NCBI RefSeq assembly: GCF_030944405.1
Contig: NZ_CP132339.1
Span: 434,001 to 498,000 of the forward strand
Length of the DNA stretch: 64,000 nucleotides
DNA from: Janthinobacterium sp. J1-1
GTDB taxonomy: Bacteria > Pseudomonadota > Gammaproteobacteria > Burkholderiales > Burkholderiaceae_D
Direction: 5' to 3'
Shown here: in pieces, positions 10,390-18,659 of the stretch
Layout: every line of letters begins with the position of its first letter
How positions within the stretch are numbered: position 1 is the stretch's first letter
Notes under the pieces: generated by a model
The model's database searches: none
Seen by the model: the letters and a program-made list of their open reading frames with translations, nothing else
Told to the model about the DNA's origin: nothing
Program-made: the position numbers and the translations under genes

Positions 10390-12273
10390 TTGACGTCGGA
10401 ACATAAAAAAAGCGGCCTGGCCGGCATGACGCTGGCGGCCGTCGGCATAGTCTACGGCGATATCGGCACCAGCCCGCTGTACACCCTGAAAACCGTGTTC
10501 GACCCGGCCCACGGCCTGGCGCTGACCCACAACAACCTGCTGGGCATCGTCTCGCTGATCTTCTGGGGCCTGACCCTGATCGTCTCCCTCAAGTACGTGA
10601 CCCTGGTGCTGCGCGCCGACAACCGTGGCGAAGGCGGCATCATGGCCTTGATGGCGCTGGTGCTGTCGTCCGTCAGCAAGCTGTCGCGCTGGCATTTTCC
10701 GCTGATGGTGATCGGCGTGTTCGGCGCCACCCTGTTCTATGGCGACAGCGTGATCACGCCGGCCATTTCCGTGCTGTCGGCGATCGAGGGCCTGGAAGTG
10801 GCCACGCCCGCCTTCAGTCCCTACGTGGTGCCGCTGACGATGGTGGTGCTGGTGGCCCTGTACTCCGTGCAATCGCACGGTACGGCCGGCATCGGCCGCT
10901 ATTTCGCGCCCATCATGGTGCTGTGGTTTGCCGCGCTGGCCATCATGGGCGTGCTCAACATCATCAAGTCGCCGCACGTGCTGGCGGCGCTGAACCCCAT
11001 GCATGCGGCCACCTTCCTGATGGAAAACGGCTTTGTCGCGTTTGTCGCACTGGGCGCGGTGGTGCTGGCGCTGACGGGCGCCGAGGCGTTGTACGCCGAC
11101 ATGGGCCACTTCGGCAAGAAGCCGATCCGCCTGGCCTGGTTTTTGATCGCCTTTCCGGCGCTGGCGCTGAACTACCTGGGCCAGGGCGGCCTGCTGCTGG
11201 CTCATCCGGAAGCGGTATCGAATCCCTTCTACCAGCAGCTCGGTTCCTGGAGCGTGTATCCGCTGGTGATCCTGTCGACCATGGCCACCGTGATCGCCTC
11301 GCAGGCGACCATTTCCGGCACCTTCTCGATGACCAAGCAGGCCATCGCGCTGGGCTTCTTGCCGCGCATGCGCGTGCGCCATACCTCGGAAAGCGAAATC
11401 GGCCAGATCTACATCCCGGCCGTCAACTGGCTGCAGCTGTTCGTGGTGCTGCTGGCCGTGGTCGGTTTCGGCTCCTCGGAAAACCTGGCCGCCGCCTATG
11501 GCATCGCGGTCACCGCCACCATGCTGTGCACCACCATATTGACCTTCTTCGTGATCCGCTACCGCTGGAAGATGAACCTGGCGCTGTGCTGGGCCGCGAC
11601 CGGCTTTTTCCTGATCATCGACGTCAACCTGGTGTCGGCCAGCGCCCTGAAACTGTTCCATGGCGGCTGGTTCCCGCTGCTGCTGGGCTCGATTCTGTTC
11701 ATCGTCATGCTGACCTGGAAGCGCGGCCGCCAGCTGGTGTTCGACAACCTGGAAAAACATGCGATTCCGCTCGACGACTTCCTCGCCTCGCTGTTCATCG
11801 CGCCGCCGCTGCGGGTGCCGGGCACGGCGATCTTCCTGCGCGGCGAGAGCGACGGCGTGCCGCATGCGCTGCTGCACAACCTGCTGCACAACAAGGTGCT
11901 GCACGAGCGCGTGATCTTTTTGACGGTCTTCATGCACGAGGAGCCCTGGGTGCCGCGAAACGAGCAGGTCAATGTGCTCGACCTGGGTCACCAGTGCTAC
12001 CAGGTCAATGTGCATTACGGCTTCAAGGACGAGCCTGATATTCCCGCCGCGCTGGCGCTGGCACAAGGGGAGGGTGGCGACTTCACCTTTGAAATGATGG
12101 AAACCTCGTTCTTTATCGCCCGCCAGACCATTATCTCGACGCCGGGCGCCGGCATGATGCCGTGGCGCGAACACCTGTTCGTCACCATGTCGCGCAATGC
12201 GCGCACGGCGGCCGACTACTACCAGATCCCCAGCAATCGGGTGATCGAACTGGGTACGCAGGTGGAAATCTGA
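10390..12273 (+). CDS. kup: Kup (TrkD) potassium uptake protein
   Basis: K+/H+ symporter of the KUP/HAK/KT family. From the TTG at 10390 it is 627 residues, close to E. coli Kup (622). The frame extends to a TTG at 10330, but the extra residues lack similarity to Kup N-termini. The protein opens with LAGMTLAAVGIVYGDIGTSPLYTL, the family signature with the Asp needed for transport. About twelve TM helices follow, then a cytosolic C-terminal domain of about 170 residues. No cognate regulator or riboswitch was recognised in the 239-bp leader. Confidence 0.94.
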   Translation: MTSEHKKSGLAGMTLAAVGIVYGDIGTSPLYTLKTVFDPAHGLALTHNNLLGIVSLIFWGLTLIVSLKYVTLVLRADNRGEGGIMALMALVLSSVSKLSRWHFPLMVIGVFGATLFYGDSVITPAISVLSAIEGLEVATPAFSPYVVPLTMVVLVALYSVQSHGTAGIGRYFAPIMVLWFAALAIMGVLNIIKSPHVLAALNPMHAATFLMENGFVAFVALGAVVLALTGAEALYADMGHFGKKPIRLAWFLIAFPALALNYLGQGGLLLAHPEAVSNPFYQQLGSWSVYPLVILSTMATVIASQATISGTFSMTKQAIALGFLPRMRVRHTSESEIGQIYIPAVNWLQLFVVLLAVVGFGSSENLAAAYGIAVTATMLCTTILTFFVIRYRWKMNLALCWAATGFFLIIDVNLVSASALKLFHGGWFPLLLGSILFIVMLTWKRGRQLVFDNLEKHAIPLDDFLASLFIAPPLRVPGTAIFLRGESDGVPHALLHNLLHNKVLHERVIFLTVFMHEEPWVPRNEQVNVLDLGHQCYQVNVHYGFKDEPDIPAALALAQGEGGDFTFEMMETSFFIARQTIISTPGAGMMPWREHLFVTMSRNARTAADYYQIPSNRVIELGTQVEI

Positions 12274-12331
12274 GGGGCAGGGGGCACTTGCCAGCTTGAC
12301 AGTGTTGCAGGAACCACGCATTTGCCGGCCT

Positions 12332-12347
12332 GCTTACGTCTGCTTAC
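12332..12347 (+). promoter_or_regulatory. tandem GCTTAC repeat, CpxR-like box
   Basis: GCTTAC occurs at 12332 and 12342, exactly 10 bp apart (GTAAGC-N4-GTAAGC on the minus strand). It is 90 bp upstream of the FKBP lipoprotein start. The spacing and GTAA core match the direct-repeat sites of OmpR-type regulators such as CpxR. A similar repeat lies before the Spy-like gene at 52457. Confidence 0.45.
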
Positions 12348-12436
12348 AAGTTGCCCCAGTGACTCCTGTTAAACTGCAGCCCGCACGGTCCGCATCGTAC
12401 GGGCTTCAGTCACACTCCAATATTTAAAGGGAAACC

Positions 12437-12898
12437 ATGAAATCGGTATTTCAGTTGATCGCTTCTGTCGCTTGTGCCTTTGCCTTGACCGCTTGCGGCA
12501 GCGCCGCGAACGACAAAAAGGAAGTCGTCATCGATCCGGCCACGCAGGTGAAGGAATTGATCGTCACTGACCTGACGGTGGGCACGGGCGCGGCAGCGGC
12601 CGTCGGCGACACCCTGATCGTCACCTACACCGGCTGGCTGTACAACTCGGGCAAGACTGACAACAAGGGCACCCAGTTCGACGCCACCAAGCCAGGCGTC
12701 GGTTTTGAAGTCGTGCTGGGCAAGGGCCGGGTCATTCCGGGCTGGGACCAGGGCCTGGTCGGCATGAAAGTGGGCGGCACGCGCCGCCTGACGATTCCAT
12801 CGGACCTGGGCTATGGCCCGACCGGCAGCCTGCCGACCATCCCGGCCTATGCCGGCCTGGTATTCGACGTCAGCCTGGTCACCGTCACCAAGCCTTGA
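12437..12898 (+). CDS. FKBP-type peptidyl-prolyl isomerase lipoprotein
   Basis: 153 residues. A lipoprotein signal peptide ends in the lipobox LTAC-G, with Cys at residue 20. The FKBP domain occupies about 45-152: GDTLIVTYTGWLYNSG, then FDATKP, the active-site segment GKGRVIPGWDQGLVGMKVGG, RRLTIPSDLGYG and a final strand LVFDVSLVTV. It is predicted to sit in the periplasm, anchored to a membrane, and to assist folding of exported proteins. A GTAAGC direct repeat lies upstream and a strong hairpin downstream. Confidence 0.94.
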   Translation: MKSVFQLIASVACAFALTACGSAANDKKEVVIDPATQVKELIVTDLTVGTGAAAAVGDTLIVTYTGWLYNSGKTDNKGTQFDATKPGVGFEVVLGKGRVIPGWDQGLVGMKVGGTRRLTIPSDLGYGPTGSLPTIPAYAGLVFDVSLVTVTKP

Positions 12899-12915
12899 TG
12901 TAGCGGTTGCTTGAG

Positions 12916-12953
12916 ATGCAAAACGGGCGGCCTGCGGGCCGCCCGTTTTGCAT
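12916..12953. terminator. rho-independent terminator between convergent genes
   Basis: A perfect 17-bp inverted repeat (arms 12916-12932 and 12937-12953) has the four-base loop TGCG and AAAAC/GTTTT at its outer part. It lies between the FKBP gene (+) and the ATP-pyrophosphatase gene (-), and can serve both. Confidence 0.8.
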
Positions 12954-12971
12954 CTTGCGCCTGGCCACGCT

Positions 12972-13646
12972 TCAAGCGGGCGCCAGCTCCTGGAAATAAT
13001 AGGTGGCGCCGCCGAGGTCCTGCGGCGCATCGTAGCGCAGCACCTGCGTGCGCCGGAGCGCCACCGGCGCGCCGAAGGCCGGGCCGTCGTAGACAAAGGT
13101 GTGGAACTCGCCATTCTCGCCGCAGGCATCCACCCCCGGTGGCAGGTCGGCCAAAAAGGCGGCGTCGAATTCGCGCCCGCAAAAGTCCGGCGATAAATGG
13201 TTGCCGTTGATGCACACGACGATGGCCTTGAAGCCGGCCGCCAGGAATTCCTCGACCAGCGCCAGGCGGTTTTCTCCCCACAGCGGCAAATGGGCCTGCA
13301 GGCCGGCCGCTGCGCAGACTTTTTCTTCCCAGTCGCGGTGCGGCTGCAGGTCAATATCGCCGAACAGCGCATGGCCGATGCCATCGGCTTTCGCCGCGCG
13401 CAGCATGGCGATGAATTGTTCCTCGTAGCTGGCCCAGCTGGCGTGATAGCGCTGCAGGCGCGCACCCAGGCTGGCCGCCTGCGCTTCGAGCAACTCGGGC
13501 GGCACGCCGTGCGAACGCGACTTGCGCCCGTCCTCATCCATCGCCGTGATCAACAGCGGCACCGCCATGCCGGCGGCACGCGCGCGCCACAGGGCCAGGC
13601 AGGAATCCTTGCCGCCGCTCCAGGAAATCAGCGCGGTGGTGCTCAT
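12972..13646 (-). CDS. Dph6-related ATP pyrophosphatase (DUF71/adenine nucleotide alpha hydrolase family)
   Basis: 224 residues. The PP-loop SWSGGKDSCLALW lies at about 8-20 and binds ATP. GDIDLQPHRDWEEKV and GENGEFHTFVYDGP are the later conserved blocks of the Dph6/DUF71 family, whose eukaryotic members amidate diphthine. Bacteria lack diphthamide, so the bacterial substrate is unknown. Its ATG overlaps the stop of the preceding acetyltransferase gene by four bases (ATGA), so the two are coupled. Confidence 0.85.
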   Translation of the reverse strand: MSTTALISWSGGKDSCLALWRARAAGMAVPLLITAMDEDGRKSRSHGVPPELLEAQAASLGARLQRYHASWASYEEQFIAMLRAAKADGIGHALFGDIDLQPHRDWEEKVCAAAGLQAHLPLWGENRLALVEEFLAAGFKAIVVCINGNHLSPDFCGREFDAAFLADLPPGVDACGENGEFHTFVYDGPAFGAPVALRRTQVLRYDAPQDLGGATYYFQELAPA

Positions 13647-14110
13647 GGCGCCTCGGCGGCGCGCAGCATGTCGATATGCTGTATGCCGTCTTCATCGTAG
13701 GGCGCGCTGACGGTGACGAAACCGAACGACTGATAAAAGCGCTCCAGGTACTGCTGCGCGCCGATGCGGATCGCATGGCCGGCATGCAGGCGCACGGCGC
13801 GCGCGATGCCTTCCGCCAGCAGCAGCTTGCCGGCGCCGGTGGTGCGCGCCTCGGGCGCCGTCAGCACGCGGCCGAGCGACATCTCCACGTATTTGGCGCC
13901 TGGCGCCAGCACGCGCAAGTACGCCGCCAGCTGCCGCTGGCCATCGACGGTTTGCCAGCCCAGCAGATGCATGGCGGCCTGGTCATGGCCGTCCAGGTCC
14001 GGATACAGGCATTGCTGTTCCAGCACGAACACGCGCTGGCGCAGCGCCAGCACCGCATACAGCGAGTGGGGGCCGAGTTCGTCGAAGGTTTGCCATTGCC
14101 AGGTGATCAT
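13643..14110 (-). CDS. ElaA-like GNAT N-acetyltransferase
   Basis: 155 residues from the ATG at 14110 (MITWQWQTFDEL). It shows the ElaA pattern: LYAVLALRQRVFVLEQQCLYPDLDGHD near the start, AAYLRVL, then the acetyl-CoA loop SLGRVLTAPEARTTGAGKLLL (a degenerate R/QxxGxG/A) and a C-terminal FYQSFGFVTVSAPYDEDGIQHI. It transfers an acetyl group to an unknown amine. It forms a two-gene operon with the ATP pyrophosphatase. Confidence 0.88.
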   Translation of the reverse strand: MITWQWQTFDELGPHSLYAVLALRQRVFVLEQQCLYPDLDGHDQAAMHLLGWQTVDGQRQLAAYLRVLAPGAKYVEMSLGRVLTAPEARTTGAGKLLLAEGIARAVRLHAGHAIRIGAQQYLERFYQSFGFVTVSAPYDEDGIQHIDMLRAAEAP

Positions 14111-14160
14111 CGCTAGTCCAGGTTGTCGGGGAAAGAGCGCCATTTTAAAGCGGCAGACGA

Positions 14161-14198
14161 AAAAAAACCGCGCTGCCTTTCGGGCAGCGTGGCTTTTT
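14161..14198 (-). terminator. rho-independent terminator of ohr
   Basis: Stem CCGCGCTGCC/GGGCAGCGTGG with loop TTTC, read on the minus strand, is followed by a run of eight T. It sits 30 bp after the ohr stop. Confidence 0.85.
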
Positions 14199-14227
14199 GA
14201 TTAGTCATCCTCTGGCTTGCCGTGCCC

Positions 14228-14653
14228 TCACACGATGGTCAAAGTGACGTCGATATTGCCGCGGGTGGCGTTCGAGTATGGGCACACGATATGGGCGGCG
14301 GCGACCAGCGCTTCGGCGGCGGCGCGTTCCACGCCCGGCAGCGAGATTTTCAGTTCCACTTCGATGCCGAAGCCGGTTTCGATGGCGCCGATGCCGACCG
14401 TGCCGGTGATAGCCAGGTCCGCTGGCAGGGCGATCTTGTCGCGGCCCGCGACGAATTTCATCGCGCCGATAAAGCAGGCCGAGTAGCCGGCGGCGAACAG
14501 TTGTTCAGGATTGGTGCCGACGGCGCCATTGCCGCCCAGTTCTTTCGGCGTGGTCAGTTTCACGTCGAGCACGTTATCGGACGACACGGCACGGCCTTCG
14601 CGGCCTCCGGTGGCGGTGGCTTGGGCGCGGTACAGGACTTGTTGGATCGACAT
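14228..14653 (-). CDS. ohr: organic hydroperoxide resistance protein Ohr
   Basis: 141 residues, the standard Ohr length. The peroxidatic Cys is C60 in GYSACF and the resolving Cys is C124 in [21 protein letters not shown] and NATRGNIDV are family signatures and distinguish Ohr from OsmC. It reduces fatty-acid and other organic hydroperoxides with lipoyl-protein thiols in the cytosol. No ohrR gene lies beside it. A dispersed inverted repeat upstream (14687-14699 and 14776-14788) could be an operator. Confidence 0.96.
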   Translation of the reverse strand: MSIQQVLYRAQATATGGREGRAVSSDNVLDVKLTTPKELGGNGAVGTNPEQLFAAGYSACFIGAMKFVAGRDKIALPADLAITGTVGIGAIETGFGIEVELKISLPGVERAAAEALVAAAHIVCPYSNATRGNIDVTLTIV

Positions 14654-14686
14654 GGTAGTGCTCCTTGATTTAAATAGTTAACGACT

Positions 14687-14800
14687 AAATAGTGTGCTAC
14701 TTGTTTGCTGGGGTGTTACCCGGGAAGCCCGTCTGCAACATCTGTAATGCGGCGTCCATGCACACAATATATATCGCGCACTATTTAATTGCAAGCGATT
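14687..14800 (-). promoter_or_regulatory. ohr upstream region with inverted repeats (possible OhrR/MarR-type operator)
   Basis: CTAAATAGTGTGC (14687-14699) recurs inverted at 14776-14788, matching at 11 of 13 bases. Next to the second copy is an AT-rich near-palindrome AATTGC-AA-GCGATT (14787-14800). Such pairs are common before MarR-regulated peroxide genes. The function is inferred only from position. Confidence 0.3.
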
Positions 14801-14804
14801 TCTT

Positions 14805-14848
14805 AAAAAAGAATCGGGCCGGCAGCGATGGTTTGCCGCCGGCCCGTG
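14805..14848 (-). terminator. terminator of the galactoside operon
   Basis: Nine base pairs CGGGCCGGC/GCCGGCCCG (14815-14823 and 14838-14846) lie just after the GH42 stop. On the minus strand the stem is followed by ATTCTTTTTT. Confidence 0.75.
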
Positions 14849-14859
14849 TTTGCGCTCAC

Positions 14860-16839
14860 TTACAGATGCAGTATCTCGACCCCCATTGCCGGCAAGCTGA
14901 CGCTGTCCTGATGCGTGGCGCCATCGAGCGCGCTGACATAGGCGCGCGGCGCCAGGGCCACCACTTGCGCCTCCTTGCCGAGGTTGATCACGAACAGCAG
15001 CTTGCCGGCCGGGCCGCCGCGCACCGACAATTCCACGCCGGGCGGCAAGTCCGGCACATGGGCTATGCCCAGTTCCAGCACCAGCTTGCGCAGCAGCATG
15101 GCATACGCTTCGTCATCCAGCACCGTGCCCAGGTAATAGGCGGCGCCCTGGCCGTAGCTGTTTTTCGTCATCGCCGCGCGGCCGGCGAAATAGTCGCTGG
15201 CGTAGGTGGCCAGCGTGGTGGCCGTGGTCGGCGTCAGCAGGTCGCACCACTGGCTGCAGGAAAACGCGCCGTCGGCGCCGAAATCGATGCGCTGCGCGTC
15301 GCGCCCGACCGGATCGTATTCGTCGACTTCGACCCCGGCCAGTGCGCTCAGCAGGCCCGGCAGGCGCTCGGGCTGGCACACGTTCTGCATGGTTTTCACG
15401 CCGCTGCGGGTGGTCAGTATCACCGTGCCGCCGGCGGCGGCAAAGCGCTGCAGCTTGTCGGCGATGCCTGGCTCCATCAGGAACAGATACGGCGCCACCA
15501 CCAGGCGGTAGCCGTCGAGTTCTTCGCGCCAGTTGATCACGTCGGTGCCGATACCCAGCTTGACGAAGCCCCGGTGCAGGCGCTTGAAGTTGGCCAGGTA
15601 GTCAAAACCGTCCGACTGCGGCTGGATGCGCAGCGCGTTGAGCTGTTCGTGCGAGAACAGCAGCGCCACGTCGTTCTTGATGGTGCTGCCGTCGAGCAGT
15701 GGCGCCAGCCTTGCCACTTCCCGGCTGAAGCCCGTGAATTCCTCGAAGCGGCGGCCCGGCTGGCCATGGTGGTCGTGCAGGCCATGCCAGAACTGTTCCG
15801 CGCCCACGCGCGCCGTGCGCCAGCGGAAATGCACGATGGTGTCGGCGCCGCGGGCGATGCTTTGCCAGGCGTGCGCGCGTATCATGCCCGGATGGGGCGT
15901 GCGCGACATCGGATGCCAGCAGCCCGGCGTGCCGCTCAGTTGCTCCATCACCCAGAAGTTGGCGCGTTTCACCCCGCGCGTCAGGTCCAGGGTCAGTGCG
16001 CCATGATAGATATTCGCCTTGGCGTCGCTGTTCAGGTCGGTGCTCGGATAGTAATCGACCGAGACGAAATCCATGCTGTCGAACAGGTCGTAATAATCGT
16101 TGATGACCGGATAGCCCCACAGATTGTGGGTAATGAACTGGTTCGGACAATTGGCGCGTATCAGGCCCGCCTGGAAGCGGTTGAAGTCGGCCACCGAATC
16201 GGAACAGAAGCGCTGGAAGTCGAGCAGGTATGACGGGTTCAGGTGCGGCGAGCCGCCCAGCGGCGTGGTCACTTGCGACCAGGCGCTGTATTCGCCGCTC
16301 CACACCACCGTGCCCCAGGCCGCGTTCAGGGTGGCCAGGTCGCCATAGCGCTGCTGCAGCCAGCGGCGGAAGTCTGCCGTGGCGCCGTCGCTGTGGCTTT
16401 CATGGCCGATCATTTCATTGTCGGTCTGCCAGCCGATCACGTTCGGATGCCGGCCGTAATGCCGCGTCAGGCGCTCGACGATCAGCTCGGTATGACGGCG
16501 CAGCGAGGGGCTGTTGTAGCAGCGGTGCAGGCGCACGCCCGGATACATGGGCTGGCGCTGGGCATTCAGCGGCAGCACGTCCGGGCATTTTTCCACCAGC
16601 CAGTTCGGCGGCGTGGCCGTCGGCGTGCCGAGCACCACCTGCACGCCGTAACGGCCCAGGGTCTCGATGGCCTGGTCCAGCCAGGCGAAATCGTATTGGC
16701 CTTCGACCGGTTCCAGCCGCGACCAGGCAAACTCGGCCAGCCGCGCCAGGGTAATGCCGGCCGCCTGCATGCGGCGCGCATCGTCTTCCCATACCGCCAC
16801 GTCCCAATGTTCTGGGTAATAATCGACACCAATTTTCAT
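14860..16839 (-). CDS. GH42 beta-galactosidase
   Basis: 659 residues, the usual GH42 length, cytosolic (no signal peptide). The TIM-barrel domain starts with IGVDYYPEHW. The acid/base Glu is in TDNEMIGH (about 141) and the nucleophile Glu in WVMEQLSG (about 297). A trimerisation/amidotransferase-like domain and a small beta domain follow. It hydrolyses beta-galactosides imported by the ABC system encoded just upstream. AAGGAAAACAAG precedes the ATG. It is the last gene of the LacI-controlled operon, 30 bp after the permease. Confidence 0.95.
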   Translation of the reverse strand: MKIGVDYYPEHWDVAVWEDDARRMQAAGITLARLAEFAWSRLEPVEGQYDFAWLDQAIETLGRYGVQVVLGTPTATPPNWLVEKCPDVLPLNAQRQPMYPGVRLHRCYNSPSLRRHTELIVERLTRHYGRHPNVIGWQTDNEMIGHESHSDGATADFRRWLQQRYGDLATLNAAWGTVVWSGEYSAWSQVTTPLGGSPHLNPSYLLDFQRFCSDSVADFNRFQAGLIRANCPNQFITHNLWGYPVINDYYDLFDSMDFVSVDYYPSTDLNSDAKANIYHGALTLDLTRGVKRANFWVMEQLSGTPGCWHPMSRTPHPGMIRAHAWQSIARGADTIVHFRWRTARVGAEQFWHGLHDHHGQPGRRFEEFTGFSREVARLAPLLDGSTIKNDVALLFSHEQLNALRIQPQSDGFDYLANFKRLHRGFVKLGIGTDVINWREELDGYRLVVAPYLFLMEPGIADKLQRFAAAGGTVILTTRSGVKTMQNVCQPERLPGLLSALAGVEVDEYDPVGRDAQRIDFGADGAFSCSQWCDLLTPTTATTLATYASDYFAGRAAMTKNSYGQGAAYYLGTVLDDEAYAMLLRKLVLELGIAHVPDLPPGVELSVRGGPAGKLLFVINLGKEAQVVALAPRAYVSALDGATHQDSVSLPAMGVEILHL

Positions 16840-16869
16840 CTTGTTTTCCTTAAAAGTTAGTTGATGGCT

Positions 16870-17721
16870 TCAGCCTTTGGTGGCGCCGAACGTCAGGCCT
16901 GCCACAAAATGTTTTTGCATCGCAAAGAAGATCAGCACCGAGGGCAGGGCCGCCAGCAGGGAACCGGCCGAGACCAGGTTCCAGGAAGTGGTCCATTGGC
17001 CTTTCAGGCCGGCCACGCCCACCGTCAGCGGGGCGGCCGCATCGCCCTGGGTCAGGCACAGGGCCCAGAAGTAATCGTTCCAGACAAAGGTGAACACCAG
17101 CACCGCCAGCGCCGCCAGCGCGGGGCGGATCAGCGGCAGCACCACCTTGTGGAACAGCTGCCATTCGGTGGCGCCTTCGACGCGCGCCGCTTCGATCAGT
17201 TCATACGGCAGCTCCTTGATGAAGTTGCGCAGGAACAGGGTGCAAAAGCCGGTCTGGAACGACAGGTGAAACAGGATCAGGCCGCTGACGCTGTTGAACA
17301 GGCCCAGCTGCAAGGTCAGTTCGCGCACCGGGATCATCAGGATCTGGATCGGCACGAAGTTGCCCGCCACAAAGGTCGCCAGCACCATGGTGTTGCCGCG
17401 GAACGGATACGTCGCCAGCGCAAAGCCGGCCATGGCCGACAGCACGATGGCGCCCAGCACCGACGGGAAGGTGATCAGGCAGCTGTTCCAGGCGTAGTGC
17501 AGCATCGGCGAATCGAGCAGCACGGTGCGGTAGTTGTCCCAGGCGCCGAACTCGCGCGGCCAGCCCCAGTAATTGCCTTGCACCAGCTCGGCCGAAGTGC
17601 GCACCGAGGTCAGCATGACGGCCAGCAGGGGCAGCAGCCAGATCAGCAAGGCCACCGGCAGGGAGAGCTTGTACAGCAGGCGGTTGCCTGGTTTCCATTG
17701 AGTAATGGGCATCGGATACAT
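16870..17721 (-). CDS. carbohydrate ABC transporter permease, MalG type
   Basis: 283 residues with six TM helices. The EAA loop that docks the ATPase reads EAARVEGATEWQLFHKVVLPLIRPAL (about 185-210). FVAGNFVPIQILMIPV and the GxTxGATKG end match CUT1-family MalG/AraQ/LacG permeases. It pairs with the upstream MalF-type subunit (12 bp apart). Together with the binding protein and ATPase it forms a CUT1 oligosaccharide importer. Confidence 0.93.
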   Translation of the reverse strand: MYPMPITQWKPGNRLLYKLSLPVALLIWLLPLLAVMLTSVRTSAELVQGNYWGWPREFGAWDNYRTVLLDSPMLHYAWNSCLITFPSVLGAIVLSAMAGFALATYPFRGNTMVLATFVAGNFVPIQILMIPVRELTLQLGLFNSVSGLILFHLSFQTGFCTLFLRNFIKELPYELIEAARVEGATEWQLFHKVVLPLIRPALAALAVLVFTFVWNDYFWALCLTQGDAAAPLTVGVAGLKGQWTTSWNLVSAGSLLAALPSVLIFFAMQKHFVAGLTFGATKG

Positions 17722-17733
17722 GGTTTCCCCCTA

Positions 17734-18606
17734 TCAGTTTTCTGAGCGCAGCAGGCGGCGCAATTGGTAGACGATGAAGACCAGCATGCACAGGAACAGC
17801 ACCACCGCGATGGCGGCCGAATAGCCGAAACGGAAGTACTTGATCGCCTGGTCGTACATGAAGTAGGCCAGCACGGTCGAACTGTCGTACGGCCCGCCGC
17901 CCGTCATCACGGCGATCAGGTCGAAGCTGCGCAAGGCGCCCACCACCGTCAGCGTGACGGCCATGAACGACACGGAATGCAGCTGCGGCAGGACCACATG
18001 GCGCAGCAGCTGCCAGCCTTTCGCGCCTTCGAGCCGGCCCGCCTCGATGATTTCCGGGTTCAGGCTGGTCAGCCCCGTCAGGAACAGAATCATGCAGAAC
18101 GGCACTTGCGGCCACAGCGCGGCGGCGATGATGCCGAAGGTGGCCATCGATTCCTCGCCCAGCACCGGAATGCCATGGCCCATGATCACTTTCAGTAGGC
18201 CGAAAGCGGGGTCGTAGAACCAGCTGAAGACCAGGCCGATGACCACGCCGGAGACCACGAACGGCGCGAAAAACAGCGATTTGACCAGGCGGATGCCGCG
18301 CACCGCCTGGTTCAGGTACAGCGCGAACAGCAGGCCGATCGGCGGCGCCAGCAGGAACAGCACCAGCCACAGCACATTGTTTTTCAGGGCCGTATAAAAC
18401 GTTTCGGAGGCGGCCAGTTCGCGGTAGTTGGCCAGGCCGACAAAGGTGCGCGCGCCGACGCCGTCCCAGTCGTAAAAGCTGAGCACGATGCTGCTCAGGA
18501 TGGGGTAGATCACGTACACGGCGAACATGGTGCAGGCCGGCAGCAGGAACCACAGGGCGGCACGCCGCCGGCGCCGCGCCAGCGGAGCGTTGAAGGTTGC
18601 GGACAT
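17734..18606 (-). CDS. carbohydrate ABC transporter permease, MalF/UgpA type
   Basis: 290 residues from the ATG at 18606 (MSATFNAPLARRRRR). An upstream frame adds 16 residues that overlap the intercistronic hairpin and is not preferred. It has six TM helices, a short periplasmic segment with FYDWDGVG typical of CUT1 permeases, and the EAA motif EAGRLEGAKGWQLLRHVVLPQL. GAAAG precedes the start. It is partner of the MalG-type subunit. Confidence 0.93.
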   Translation of the reverse strand: MSATFNAPLARRRRRAALWFLLPACTMFAVYVIYPILSSIVLSFYDWDGVGARTFVGLANYRELAASETFYTALKNNVLWLVLFLLAPPIGLLFALYLNQAVRGIRLVKSLFFAPFVVSGVVIGLVFSWFYDPAFGLLKVIMGHGIPVLGEESMATFGIIAAALWPQVPFCMILFLTGLTSLNPEIIEAGRLEGAKGWQLLRHVVLPQLHSVSFMAVTLTVVGALRSFDLIAVMTGGGPYDSSTVLAYFMYDQAIKYFRFGYSAAIAVVLFLCMLVFIVYQLRRLLRSEN

Positions 18607-18621
18607 AGATGCTTTCGGAAA

Positions 18622-18647
18622 GGCGCGCCGCCAGATGGCGGCGCGCC
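18622..18647 (-). repeat. intercistronic stem-loop between binding-protein and permease genes
   Basis: A perfect 11-bp inverted repeat GGCGCGCCGCC/GGCGGCGCGCC has loop AGAT and no T-run. It lies just 3' of the binding-protein stop. In several binding-protein operons such a hairpin blocks 3' exonucleases and keeps the binding-protein mRNA more abundant than the permease part. That role here is inferred. Confidence 0.7.
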
Positions 18648-18659
18648 ATGACAAGGTCT

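Noticed and set aside
10333..12321. 662-residue open frame antisense to kup, and similar long frames antisense to the M13 genes (53095-55086, 55537-57687)
   Set aside because: They mirror high-GC codon bias of the true genes, are His/Arg/Gln-rich with no domain, and lack start signals.
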